Shown piece by piece: positions 1 to 12,902 of a stretch of 64,000 bases of DNA. Within the stretch, counting starts at the first letter, position 1. Each line of letters opens with the position of its first letter. The translations under genes were made by a program, and so were the position numbers. Origin of the DNA: Botrytis cinerea B05.10 (taxonomy: Eukaryota; Ascomycota; Leotiomycetes; Helotiales; Sclerotiniaceae); the NCBI RefSeq assembly GCF_000143535.2, contig NC_037323.1, forward strand, positions 682,001 to 746,000. Direction: 5' to 3'. The notes under the pieces are model-generated. The model did no database searches. It had not been told where the DNA came from and saw nothing but the letters and a program-made list of their open reading frames with translations.

Positions 1-3000
1 CAGCTGCTGAATCAGCACTCTTTGGCAGCACGTTCGATGGCCATAGTGACTCACACTCAAATACAATGGATCTTCCTGGGGCATTTTCTACTCATCTACC
101 TAGAGAGCAACGCTCCCGGTCATCGCCCAAACCAACACCGAGAGTCCCAACACAGCCACCACAGAAGCCTGAGGAGAACAAATCAATTGAGGTTGACGTG
201 GGAAATTTACTGGCTCAATTTGATATATCTATAGGCAGACTCATATATAAGCTTGTTTGCCAAATTCAAGAGTCTATGAAAAAGAAGACACAAGCGGCCA
301 CTGTATCAAGCAAGCCTACTTCTAGCTCTCCTGAACCTCATCTCAGGGTCAGTGCTCAAACTGTATCACTCAAGTTCTTGGAACATCTTAAGGGTACATT
401 GGGTTCACGGATTGCAGAACCACAGACGAAGGCATTGGATTCGGATGTTCTTCTCAAGACCACAATCAAGGGGCTCAATGTCTCTAGAAATCCTTCGGAC
501 ACTACTACCAAGACTAGCGTAACACTGCAAAAGTTTATTTTTGGCTACGCTCAAGAAAATATTGTTTCTTTTGACGCAGGTCTTCAAATGAGAGCTTCTA
601 CTCGTGATCTTGCTGCTTCTGCTGGCATCGATGTGTCTGCCAACATATACCAAAGCCATGATGGCACTCGATTTGAGGTTCACACTTTGCCCCTACATGT
701 GGCGGTTGACCTACAACATCTTGATGAGACATTTAGCTGGTTTGGTGGATTGAGTAGCGTACTCAACCTTGGTAGCTCGATGGCTTCGAACACGACAGTC
801 ATTTCCAGCCCAGTGATAAAGCCGAAGTCAAAGGGCGTGAAATTCAACACACCTATTGAACCTGATGATCAAACAATGGCAGTACAAAACAAGGCAGATG
901 TTAGGATTGGCGGGTTGATTCTTGACTTGGTAGGCACTGAATGCAGCGTGGGAGTTGAAACTTCTGCTGTGAAGTTGATCAGTCGCGAGGAAGGAATCGG
1001 TATTGGCATCGACAAGATCAGATTATCCGGGCCACACCTCAGGCACTCTGTTGACGACCCTGCTATTGTGATTGACGTTTCTACGACGCGAATTGAGTTC
1101 CTGAACGCGCCTAAGGACAACGATATAGATCGATTGTTGGCATTAATCGCACCATCAAATTCAAAGTATGATCAAGATGATGATATCCTTCTTGATACTC
1201 TACTTCGTCAACGACAACAAGGATCTGTGCTCCGACTTACTGTGGACGATCTACAGGCCAAAATTGGTAGGTTGAACGAGTTGAGTTATCTTCCAGAATT
1301 GGGTGAAGAGGTCGCAAGACTTTCCACAGTTACAAAGTATTTACCCGACGATGATCGACCGGGTCTTTTGTCCTTGGTCAAGATCAAGAAGCTCGGTATC
1401 GATGTTGATGTCAACAACTCTGTGGGGAGTCTACAACTCAAGGCTACTGATTTGGATATGGCGCAGATCCCCATACCATCACTGGTAGCATTAAGTGTCG
1501 GCACGGTTTCTGCATATCGAAACTATTCTGAGGAGTTGATCGGCGCGGGCACAGATCAAGTATTCAATAGGCCAGAGTTAAGAATTCCAAGCATCATGGC
1601 GCGATTGATTGGTGATGAGATGGAGCCTATCGTGAAAATCAAGCTCTGGAATCTGAGAGTTGAATATCGCGTTCCAACATTGATGGTACTGCTCGGGCTG
1701 GCCGATACTGCAACTGGGAATGAAATGTCGGCTAGTATAACAGCGTCAGTCGCTACATTGAGGGACTTAGCCCAACCACAAACTCCAAAAGGCAAAGAGA
1801 AAGGTGTTGAAAAACGCCCCGCGTCTAGTAGTAGTCCGGCTAAGCCAATGACCATTGATGTCGTTCTAAAAGACTGCATCGTTGGCCTCAATCCTTTGGG
1901 CTTGCCTTCAAAAATACTTGCCGTATTGACCGAAGCACATGTAGCTGCAGTTTTACCAAAGGATCAGAACGCAAGTGTCACAGCTGAGTTAAGCAAGGCT
2001 TCTCTTCTTGTCATTGACAATGTTGCTCATCTTGCAAGTACTGTGCAATCAGATCATAACAGGAATTCCTTCAATGGTGGCAGTAATCAAGTGGCAGATC
2101 TCACTTCAACGGGCTATGTGTCAGTCAGCTACATCTCATCTGCAAAGGCTACCGTTCTTCTTTCAGTTGACGATGATGGCCAGAATTGTCTTGATGTTGA
2201 GTTACGAGATGATCTCTTCGTGCTTGAATCTTGTGCCGATTCCACTCAAACATTGATCAGCGTGCTTGGTAAATTGGCTCCGCCGGGAAAACCACCGAAA
2301 AAGGAAGAGAACACTTATCAAACAAAAGTTGTTCCACTTAACAACCTTCTGGCGTCTGTATCAATAGATGCTTTTGGAACTCCCGAAGGTCAATACGAAT
2401 TCAGCAACGATTTCACAGAGCTTGGGGACTTAACTGAAGAAGGTGAAAGCGAACTCGGCTTCGATTCCGATTACTGTAAAGGTTCATCCGACGATGGGTA
2501 CAAACAAGCTGTTCTTGATGATGTAGAAGATTCATTAGCATCTCTGAACCTCACCGCACGTGATACTCGGGATGGTGTCTTACTAGACAGCTTTGCGGAA
2601 GAGCCAGAAATTGATAACGTAGCTCTATCGTTCCACGAGGATCATTTTGGGACAGGCTCGTCACTGGAGCACTCCGCTCATAGGTGGAACTCAGCTAGGA
2701 ATACCTATGATACATCAAACTACAGCAAGGTCAAAAAGAGTCCGTTGAGGGTGCGCGTACGAGATGTACACATAATCTGGAATCTGTTTGATGGCTACGA
2801 TTGGCAAGACACTCGGGATACAATCTCCAAGGCTGTACAAGATATCGAATCCAAAGCCATTGAAAAGCGTGCTCGGAATGAAAGGCGCTCGACTTGGGAG
2901 CAGGATATCGATGATGATGAAGACACTGAGCGTGGAACCTTTTTGCTGAACTCAATGTGGATCGACATTCCCAACAGCCGCGATCCCCGTGAACTCGCTG

Positions 3001-4401
3001 CAGCTATCAATCAACAGCTGAACGACAATGCTACCGAGACGGAGTCAATAGCAACCACGAGTTATACTGTCACTCCGAGTAGACAAGGAGGCGGGCGTGC
3101 AGCCAAAAAGCTTCGACTCAATCGTACCAAACATCATAAGATTGCATTCGAGCTGAAAGGAGTCTGTGTTGACCTTGTGACTTTCCCACCCTTGAGTGGC
3201 GAAACCCAAAGCTCCATTGACATTCGTGTAAATGACCTGGAGGTGTTTGATAACATTCGTACTTCGACCTGGAGAAAATTTGCCACTTACATGCAAGATG
3301 CAGGTGAAAGAGAAAAGGGGTCAAATATGGTTCACATCGAAATCATCAATGTCAAACCTGTTCCGACACTTGCTGCAACTGAGATGGTCATCAAAGTGAC
3401 TATTCTTCCACTTCGTCTTCACGTTGACCAAGATGCTCTTGACTTTATCACTAGATTCTTCGAATTCAAGGTAGAATCGGATATTGAACCTGAAGCTCCG
3501 GGCGAGAAACCATTTTTGCAAAGAGTGGAAGTCAACTCGATTGATGTCAAATTGGATTTCAAGCCAAAGCGTGTCGATTATTCTGGTCTTCGTTCCGGTC
3601 GCACGACAGAATTCATGAACTTCATGATCCTCGATGGAGCTGATATGACCCTTAGACATTGTATCATTCACGGTTGTTCTGGGTTCGACAAAATGGGCCA
3701 AGTCCTTAATGACATTTGGACGCCAGATGTCAAAGAAAATCAACTTCCCGGTATCTTGGCCGGATTAGCCCCAGTCCGTTCAATCGTCAACGTTGGAAGT
3801 GGTTTCAAAGATCTTGTTGTGATACCCATGAACGAATATAAGAAGGATGGAAGAATCGTCCGGAATATTTCCAGAGGCGCTGCGATCTTTGCCAAAACCA
3901 CGGGTACTGAACTTGTAAAACTTGGTGCTAAAGTTGCCATTGGCGTACAAACCGTTCTACAAGGCGCTGAAGGTCTTCTCGGGCCACAAGATTCCTCTCT
4001 CCCCCATGCCAATTCCAGCGATGACGAAGATGAACGCAAGCAAATCTCACTTTATGCGAATCAACCGGTTGGTGTAATGCAAGGTCTCAGGGGCGGGTAC
4101 GCTAGCTTACAGCGAGATCTGATCATGGCTCGAGATGCAATTATTGCAGTTCCGGGAGAAGTTATGGAAGATGGCAATGCTAAGGGGGTCTTGAAGGCCG
4201 TGAGAAAGCATGCTCCTACTGTGATATTGAGGCCAGTGATTGGAGTGGCAAAGGGGGCTGGACAAGTGTTGATGGGGGCTACGAATACTTTGGATAAGAA
4301 GAATCTGGAGAGGGTTGATGCTGTAAGTTCTTTTTTTGATGTATTATCTTTGTGAAAAAATAATTTGCTAACTTGATGTTCAGAAATACAAAAAGCATTG
4401 A
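1..4401 (+). CDS. ATG2: Autophagy-related protein 2 (Atg2), C-terminal part, 5' truncated by window edge
   Basis: Atg2 is the rod-shaped lipid-transfer protein that bridges the ER and the growing autophagosome and works with Atg18 and Atg9. The frame is open from base 3, with no start in the window, so the N-terminal chorein domain lies upstream. About 1445 residues are visible. The last ~230 carry the fungal Atg2 C-terminal signature, including the stretch around 3710-3850 ([20 protein letters not shown]) and the amphipathic region after it. An intron at 4323-4383 (GTAAGT donor, GCTAAC branch site, CAG acceptor) removes an in-frame read-through. The final exon, 4384-4401, encodes only KYKKH and the stop. 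An acidic, low-conservation region lies near 2430-2660. Family assignment is firm; splicing of the tail is inferred from the signals and phase. Confidence 0.93.
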
Positions 4402-5244
4402 GCTTCTCCCCGTAGCAACTCACTTTTGACAAAGACCATGCAAAATAGGAGGAAACGCAAAACAAACAACCAAAAATATTAAGGGAAGGTTTGAAATTGA
4501 TATCATGATAAATTTGTTTGAAATGCGAGATTGCACAAGTGCAAGCATAGTGAAGGGGGTTTCTGTATGAGCATTGAGAATGGTGTATTTTCTTTTTCTT
4601 GATTACTGGTCGTTCTTCCTTCTCATATAGAGTTGGCGGATGGAACCCGGAGTTATTTTATGGTTCTGGGACTGGGCTAGGATTTTTTATCTACGGATTG
4701 GGTGCTCGGAATTGGATTGGGATGGATTATTTAGGATGGGATGGGATGGGACAGTATGCAGACTGGAATGCGATAGGATGCAATTGGGAACAACAAGATT
4801 ATATTAGATTGGTTTTGATTTTGAATTTTGATGGAATTAAGGAGTAGGTGAGGGGCTGAGGTGAGATGGGTAAGGAGGTATATGAATATATCGTACATGC
4901 CTATATATAATTAGATTATTTGGAATGCAATGAAATGAAATGGAATGAAACGAGATGTATAGTTTGTGTATGAGGAGTAGATTTGATCATGTGAATAATG
5001 TGAATGGATGGGTGATTAGACTATCATGGGTAGTTTAGGTGGTGGTATTTATCATCTTGCGAGTTCGTTGAGGAGGATGGGGATTGGAGAAAGAGAGAGG
5101 GAAAGGGTGGATGGATGTATGATAGAATTGTAGAGATAGGATTGTAGAGAAATGATGGGATATATTATAATGTCTTCTTGTATTATACAGTATCATATCA
5201 TATCATATATATCACATCATATAGTAAAAAATATGCTTGCTGTC

Positions 5245-5286
<42 letters not shown>
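5245..5286. repeat. (TACT)n microsatellite
   Basis: About ten uninterrupted tetranucleotide units lie 3' of ATG2. An open frame across it encodes only a YLLT-type repeat peptide and is not taken as coding. Confidence 0.95.
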
Positions 5287-7870
5287 TACCATTCCGAGTT
5301 CCGAGTTCAGAGTTCCAAAGCGCAAAGAGAAAGAAAAGGGAAAGGAGAAAATAATAATAATAAAAGGGCCGGAGGGAGGGAGGGAGGAATTGAGAATTAA
5401 CTGCGTGCGAAGCGAGACTCTTTCTTCAATCGTCTAATTGAATGTAATGGATTCTTTGTGGTTTGGATGGATCTGGATGGAATGGATTTGAATGGGATGA
5501 AAGAATGATATTATGATTATAGGATTTCGGGGGGGGGGGGGAGGGGTTATTGGGTAGATGGTTCCTGGGCTGGGTAGATGTATTGTTTTTGATTAACCTT
5601 ATGGTATGGGATGTTTGGTGTAGGATTCACGGAATTGTTTGGGGGAGAGGTTATATTTTACTGTTTTTTGTGGCCTCTAGGTAGGTAGGAGGGGTGTTGA
5701 TAGGGAGTTACGGTTGAGGGAAGGGAGGGATGGGAGTGTTTGAGTTGAATATGTGGTCTAGATTAGCAGGTTGGAGAGTATTGAGATATAATAAGTGTGT
5801 AACCATGAGATGTGATTCTTGCTTAGGTTACCATTCGAGATCCATATTTTTCCGGAGACGCTGGAGAAGAAGATAGGATAGCAGATTTGTCACTTTGTTG
5901 CATATCTGAAGGTCTTGGTATTAGCTTTATGTGTATATGTTAAGCTAATGTATCTAGATGTAGATATCCGATTAGCGATTCGGGTTCTAGTTTGACGATG
6001 CATGGTTCGAAGAGCTGTACAGACGTCGACGGATTCGAGGCGCATATTGCGGTTCTTCGGATATTAACCTTATGGCGGTGCAGATGGATGGCGCATGCAT
6101 GAAGAAATCGGCAAAGGGAATCGTGGACGGTTTTGATGCCGCTGTTGCCGATCGAATCAAAGGGATTGGGTAATGCAGATTGTATGCAGGATGATCGAAA
6201 TGGAGAAATTTCTTTCATGGGTAGTGAGTCAGGATACCTTGGGTGTGGAGGAGAGGATTGTCGAGAATTGTCCGGAGTCGTAGTTTGGTGCTGTTGCGAA
6301 AGTTCATGTCAAGCTTTTTTGGGGAAAAAATTTGATTCAAAAGTTGGTTGATTATCAAACATATGATGTATGTGGCAAAAGTGTGTTTTCTCGACAGTGT
6401 GCGATGCACATCGTACTCGTGGAATAAAGTTTGATGTACTCCACAGGGTCAACACCGATATGCTCCGTTTGGCTTGCAAACTAACAAAATACAAAATGTT
6501 AATCGAATAACTAATCGAACAATCGAACACTTGTGGCTATCTCTTTTAGCGTGGTGGCTAGTGGCGCATGGAGTAAATAGCCTCGTCGCGTGGCATGAGT
6601 CAGGGTGGCTGAACGGTTTAGAATCCACCCAGTCGTCAGTGTGAAGGAGAAATGCTCGTGGATTTCAAGCACCAGATAGTTTGTTTCCGAATTGCTTCAT
6701 CCTAAGAGTGCTGTTTCGAAAGTACCTGAGTCGAGGACACGAGAAGGACAGGTGTTCTTTGGTCCAATCACACCGGTACTTGGAAGACTCAAAAGACTCC
6801 GAAGTTGCGAAAGAGTTGAGAGATTATACGAGTCCCTAACAGTGTGGTGCCATTGATGAGAGATAAGGCGGAATGGCTTTTCCTGGGAAGTGAGGTTCGG
6901 GGTTTAAAGCCTCCTTTTGGAAAAGGGTACCCCCGATATGTATCAAGAAATACTGTAACAACACATTTCCGAGGGCTTGAAATGGCTTGGTTAGATGGGA
7001 CGAGGAGGAGCCGTCGGTGGTAATATAGTATGGTGTAGGTAGTTATACGAGAGAGCGTATGTAATCAATAATCAAGACTAGCGAATCCGGAATTCGATAC
7101 AATAAGCAAGGCATTTTCTGGAATCTGGTCTTTTTGTTTATTTATTCAATCAACCATTTGCCGTAATTCGGCTTCTCTTCTCTAGAAAGTACAACGTGCC
7201 TAGGTCTGCGTTGAATGATGGAGTTGGCGATTCAGCTCTACGCCATGAACTTTCTTTGAGCTACCGATACTCTACTGGCAGTGTGGGATGAAAGATGGAC
7301 GATGATCATCTGTTGCCAACCACCAATTTATGATGATCGGTACTGCAATTTAAAGTCATAATTAGATCCCTTATGACTGATTAGTAGGTTCCAGATAAAG
7401 CGTTACATGAAGAATACTCCAGACCGAGTAATGACATGAGGACAAAAGCATGATGTGTTGATATATCTCAATCTTCAAATGTCAAGGGAGTTCCTTGGAG
7501 CTTTTTGGCTTTTTGGCTTTTTGGCTTTTCGGGTTGTAGAGAGGTGGAGAGGGAGGGAGCAAGGCGAACTCATGGGAGGGAGTGGAGAAAGAGAGAGAGA
7601 GAGAGAGGAGTCAAGGAGACTTGGTCGTGTATGTAAATAGATGCACGGTGCGGAAGTAAGAGGGAGATGGCGTGTTTTTAGTAGAGAGGCTAGCTACTTG
7701 GTACTTTGTAAGACTAGTCACTCGTTAGCACCACCATGGCCCCATGCTTTCACTGGCGAAAAGGTGGATCTAGGGGACTTTTTAGATCATCATTAGGTTC
7801 ACGTCGGGTGTTGGATTATTAATCTAATGATCCATTGCTCCAGCGATATGATGGCATCGATAGATACGGT

Positions 7871-8024
7871 AGATAGATGCATAGATACATAGATACATAG
7901 ATACATCGATACATACACACATCGATACATCGATGAATAGACACATACATACATACATACATACATACATACATAGACACATACATACATACACCCACAC
8001 ACCCACACACCCATCCATTCATTC
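7871..8024. repeat. ATAC/ATAG/ACCCAC microsatellite array
   Basis: This is a compound tetranucleotide array (ATAG, ATAC, ACAT, then ACCCAC units). It creates overlapping minus-strand ORFs of Cys/Tyr/Met/Val repeats that are artefacts of the array. Confidence 0.9.
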
Positions 8025-8810
8025 AACCGTACATCGAATTCTGAATGGAGCAGCCGAGCCAGTCTTGTTACTTCCCGCCCATCTGTTCCATGATAGCCGT
8101 ACATACCTAGTTGCCATCCCCATCCCAAATGCGATCTAATTCCCATTCAGAGGCAAAGGTCCTTGTTGCTTGTACATTTAAAATATCACTGATACGTATA
8201 TACGTATATACATATATACATACATACATATATATATATATACGCATCTCTTCCATCCCTCCCCCCCCCCTCCACCATCACATTCCATCACCACGTTGTC
8301 ACAACTCACAACTTTACGAAACAAATCCATCGTCTTTCATCGACCCGTCAAGGAATAGGAAGTCGACAACAAACAGTTGCATTAAAAGATAATCCGACTA
8401 TCGAAATCAAACCCAATAGCCCGATACCGCCTCGACTCCCGCCCTCCAGATAAGACTTTTTAGTCCCAGTCCCAGCCCAGTCCCAGTCCCAGTCATAGTC
8501 ACCAGTACCAATACTTGCACGGTAGATTACGTTCTCGTCTCCGGTCCTCGTCACAAGACACCCAATCGCATTGTCACCAAGAACCTTCGATTGCTTTCTT
8601 CTTACGAATACAAGTACAACGAACACAACCACAACCAAGACAACTAATCTTCTCTTCTTAATCATTTTCCAATTCCATTCAACAATTCTCTTTCTTCCTC
8701 AACAGACTCGCTTCAAATTCATCCGTATTCTCATTGATAATCCTCTCAAGTCCTCCTCAATTAACATACTATTAATCATCACCATCACCACCATCACCAC
8801 CATCATCATC

Positions 8811-9565
8811 ATGTATACCCCTTCAAGCGCCACTTCGTCCAGGTCCGCCTCTCCAGAATTACAATCGGAATCAATGCAAATCTTTGTCAAGGTTTTGTCC
8901 GGCGACAGTATGTTGCATTCCCAGATTCATTTATGCATTCTTAAAGTTCCCAACTAACTCGCCATCTAGCTATACCCATAACCGTTCCCGAAGATACCAC
9001 CATTTCAAACCTCGCCCATCTCCTCTCTATCCGCACATCCTCGCCATCGTCAACACTCCGTCTCGTACACGCTGGAAGACATCTACAGCCATCTTCAACT
9101 CTCACCTCGAATAACATTACTCGAGACTCGACAATCCACGTTGCCGGAACATTAAGAGGCGGTATGCCACCGAGGAAGATCAAGTGTAATTACAAGGACT
9201 GCGGGGTGGCAGCACAACGAATTGTAGGACACTGTGGATTCTGTGAAGGCGAATTCTGTGGGAAGCACAGAATGTTGGAGGATCACAAGTGTGTGAAATT
9301 AGAAGACGTGAGTTGCCCTATCTCCGGTGATGTATCTCCTGAATCTAGTGCTGGGGAATCTGTTCCTCAAGGGGTATTTCATGAGCCTAGCATAGGGAAA
9401 CAGATTCAATGGTGGCAAGTCGGATTAGGAGATGTGCTCTCAGATATCATGTGTGAAGATGGAATTGTGGGCTGACTCATTTCATCACAGTGCAAGAAGG
9501 AATGTCACGATCGAAATGCAGCTCAACTAAATGCCGAGCGAACCCAAGTTATCAAGGGGATTTAG
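8811..9565 (+). CDS. Ubiquitin-like domain / AN1-type zinc finger protein
   Basis: Three exons (8811-8907, 8970-9307, 9491-9565) give 169 aa. The introns at 8908-8969 and 9308-9490 have GTATGT and GTGAGT donors and TAG and CAG acceptors; the second has a CTGAC branch site. Residues ~22-97 read as a ubiquitin-like fold (MQIFVKVLSGDT start) that ends in LRGG at 94-97. An AN1 zinc finger follows directly at ~107-143, with ligand spacing C-x4-C-x10-C-x2-C-x4-C-x2-H-x5-H-x-C. AN1 proteins usually act in proteasome and p97-linked quality control. The LRGG-Met junction resembles a processable ubiquitin fusion. The start at 8811 follows a CAT/CAC-rich leader and is the first ATG in frame. The exact ortholog is not assigned. 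Confidence 0.88.
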
Positions 9566-12500
9566 ACACCTCACTCTCTCCTGAGAAACGCATCCCGCCC
9601 GAGATTATATACGGGGAGACGATGGAAATACTTGTTCAATCGTCATGTTGGCCATCGAACTCTACTGTCCATGGAATCTATGTCGGTAGTTGAGATTTCC
9701 CCAAAGTCGCCATTTGCCACTAGCGATACTATATCTCGGGTCAAGATCACCTCTATCCACCCGCTCAACACATCAATTCTTCTACATCTTCGTTTATAAT
9801 ATGGTTTTTAGCGGGCGTAAGGAACTGGCATATTTAACATCTTTGCTTCCATTCCGTCAATTGCGTTTTCAAGTCCATCTATCTCTATTTCCTAGTGGCT
9901 ATTGGGGAGTTGTGATGGTTTTGATGCAATTCAATGGGTGATTGGCTTTAGGTGTATGGGTGGTAATACAGTTGAGGTTATCTTTCATGGGAGAGATAGG
10001 GTCGGTTTGTTATATAGTTTTTGAATCAAGTTACATATCCGCTTTTCTAAAATCTGGCAATTTGCGTATTGCTGAATATTCCTGTTCTGTCGTCATGATG
10101 CTGCTAGTTGGCTGTCCTTGACCCCTGTGATTGATGTATTGCACCTTTGAAGTTTTGCGTGAGTATAAGATTTCTATTCAAATAATGGTTTCCTGGCGTT
10201 CCTTTTCTTCCTATCATCATTTTAGTCTTTCTAGTATGATCTACCATTTCAACTCGCTTTTGTTTTTTCGCAAGTATTATCTTATCACAACCACCCCTTA
10301 AGGTTTACATGGTGACGTCAATTTTAGGGGGGGACTAGGAAGTCATCGATTGTAGTCATATCCGATAAGTGAGAAAGTCTTTTTTTTCTCTTTCAATTAC
10401 ATGAAAACTCGAGAATTTATAATTAACATATAAAGTCGGCTGATAGTTCCTATTCCTCTAGTCAGTGTAATCTAATTTTTCTTGCACTAGTGACTTGACT
10501 TGTTTTATCTTATGATTCTCTTTCATTCTTTCCTTCCTTACGCCAATGTTGATGCAGAAGTGGAAGTGGAAGTATAAGTGGAAGTATAAGTGTGTTTATT
10601 CATTTCTTTGCACCCGGTGTATTGTTCACCAGATCATTCTATTGGCGTGCTATTCGAAGATTCACGTCGTTGCGCTTCCCCTGCTCCAATGTGTTTTCGA
10701 GCTAGCTTCCATCCGTCAGATTTGTTTTTGAAAACTTGTGGAGATTATGGCGGTCGGAAATTTCCCGTCGCGAGATGCACTGATACGTAGATCATCTTCG
10801 TTAATCGATATGGAAGTTATAGTGACTGTAAAGCTTAAACAGCTTGCAATGTCTAGTGATGGATTGATTGATTGATTGCGTGGGTTACGTTTGAATTTTT
10901 CATCGCATCCTGTCATCTGTGCGTGGCTGATTATATTCCTGGAACCACCATCTTTCCTCAACTTGTGGTCGCGTTGTAACTTGTGAGGATATCGTATTAT
11001 TTGGAGTTTTCTCGGTGGGCGCGGCGGTGGCGAAGAAATTGCTGAGGAGTAGGTGTAAGAAAGTTGGTTCTTTGGTTTAGAGCTGGGGGATTGCTTTTGA
11101 CTGGTTTGGTCTTTTGGAGTGAGATTTTTCGGGGGGGCAGAAGAGGATAGTGTTGATTTGTAAGGGTTTGCGTTTGGTGTTCTTTTTGGGTGGGATATGG
11201 GAGGGAGATATTTCGTAGCCTTCCGAAATGGAAAGGATGATATTACTCCTGGTCCTTACATCTTGTGTCGAAGTCGGATCTGCGAGCCTTGGAGGATTTA
11301 TAACGATGGTAGCCTTTCGATGATGCTCTCGTTCACGTTAGTGGGCAGATTTGAGAAGAGAGAGTATATCTGTCTTCCCATCCTTCAATCCTGTAACATT
11401 TTGATGATTTCCTAACTTTACCAAATGCGCGTGGAAGCGCTCGACAACACAGAACTTTCTGACTATCTGAAACTGTGAGCTGCATTCTAGAAATTTTACG
11501 TAGTATTTAATCTGACGAGGCCGGAACACTACCATATTGCAAGGACGCATGTGCGAAACCAGACGAGTTCGTCGAGGGGCACAAGGAGAAATTTCACGAA
11601 GCGTTGTTCCTTTCATCAGGCTTTGCGCGGGAGATGGTACGCATTATCACTTTTACTTGAATATCATCTCCATCTCCAAATACACGAATTGCACGTGTTT
11701 TAAAAATCGCAGAACAAGCAAATAAGTCCACGTCAGAAGCACGCGATGGAGAACGGGAGCGCATCTATAGATACGGGAAGTAGCTTCTCTCCAACGTGTT
11801 CAAAGATGGAACTATAGTAGTACTTCCCGTTTGCGAAGGCGAGCCTGACAATCAAAAGAATCGGCCACTGTAAGTTCCCTCGTGATTGATTGTTGTTTTG
11901 GTCTCTGATGATTTGGTGGTAGTCCCTTCGGACTGTTGAGTGGTTATTCCCCTCTCTATTTACCACCAATCGCCGGCATTCCGTTTCAAAATGTATTTGC
12001 AAATTGGAGTTTGCACTATTCTGGCCAATTGCAGCCTGTGAAAGAATTCTCCATTTTCTACATAAGAAGGTATTTTATACAGCCACGGGATTGGATTTGT
12101 GTCTCTTCCTACTTCTTCTTCACTCTTTCTAGGTCTAGGTATCAAGTTGATTAACAATGTTTGATGCTTTTTTTTTTTTTTATCTTCGTCTTGCTTGCAT
12201 CTGCTGTTTTTGTCGATATAGTCTCTTCTATAATGTAACTCTGACTAGGAATCGAGAATTTTCGTAGATTGGAATTCTCGAGTATTTGCATTTGCATTCA
12301 AACTTGTGCGATATCTTTTGAGTTTTGTGGCTATGGCTGGTGTTATGCGAGAGTTGTCTGTATCTTATGGTATGAGTGATGTTTTTTTTTTTGTTTTTCA
12401 AGTTCTTGCGTAGAATGATGGGACTTTCAAATACTTTATTTTAATGTTGCTGTTACTTTCTATAACCTCAATTGAGATATCTTCCTTCCACTCCTAGAAT

Positions 12501-12902
12501 CAAACATCACCTTTTGCAAGTTGCGTATAAAGAAAGATAAGGGGAAAGTAGAACGCTGCTTTGAAGGAGCATTCGAGTCCGGTCTATTCGTAGAAATCAT
12601 TCTATGGAAGAATAGATGGAGAATTTACTCAATGTTAATATTTTCAAGTCTCTCTTGGTCTGCAGGAGATATGTGTGGTATGATGTGGCAGCTAGACTAG
12701 CGGAAGTGAATTATTTGAATCTTTCGATACATGAAATCACCTAACGGCCGATTCTTCGAAATTTTGCTGACTATGCAACTGTTATCTTTTTTATCTCCCA
12801 GGTATTTCTGAATCACGTCGTCGGGCCCTGTTTTCTAACATCTTTATTAATATTGCATCGTCAAGACAAGTCGCACCGGACTGAAAATTAAGAAAAGAGA
12901 AT
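9566..12902. other. Spacer without recognisable gene (3.3 kb)
   Basis: No ORF over ~100 codons and no conserved motif was found on either strand. The segment includes the AN1 gene 3' flank, (GGAAGT/ATAAGT) units near 10560-10590 and T-rich tracts near 12168 and 12381. Decayed sequence cannot be excluded. Confidence 0.5.

Larger units (their letters stand above)
4402..8810. other. Gene-poor spacer with microsatellites (4.4 kb)
   Basis: I see no supportable gene on either strand. The segment holds the ATG2 3' flank and the long upstream region of the AN1 gene. It contains a (TACT)n run at 5245-5286, a G-homopolymer near 5530, tandem GCTTTTTG units at 7499-7530, an ATAC/ATAG/ACAC-rich array at 7871-8024, TATA-rich repeats near 8200-8243, a C-run near 8257-8272 and CCCAGT units at 8463-8492. 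Short ORFs here translate to repeat-like or unmatched peptides. Confidence 0.6.

Noticed and set aside
5940..6218. 92-codon minus-strand ORF
   Set aside because: No recognisable motif, no splice partners, random-looking composition in a long spacer.
7799..8146. Minus-strand ORFs of Cys/Tyr/Val/Met repeats (115, 67 and 64 codons)
   Set aside because: They are translations of the ATAC/ATAG microsatellite in three frames, not a gene.
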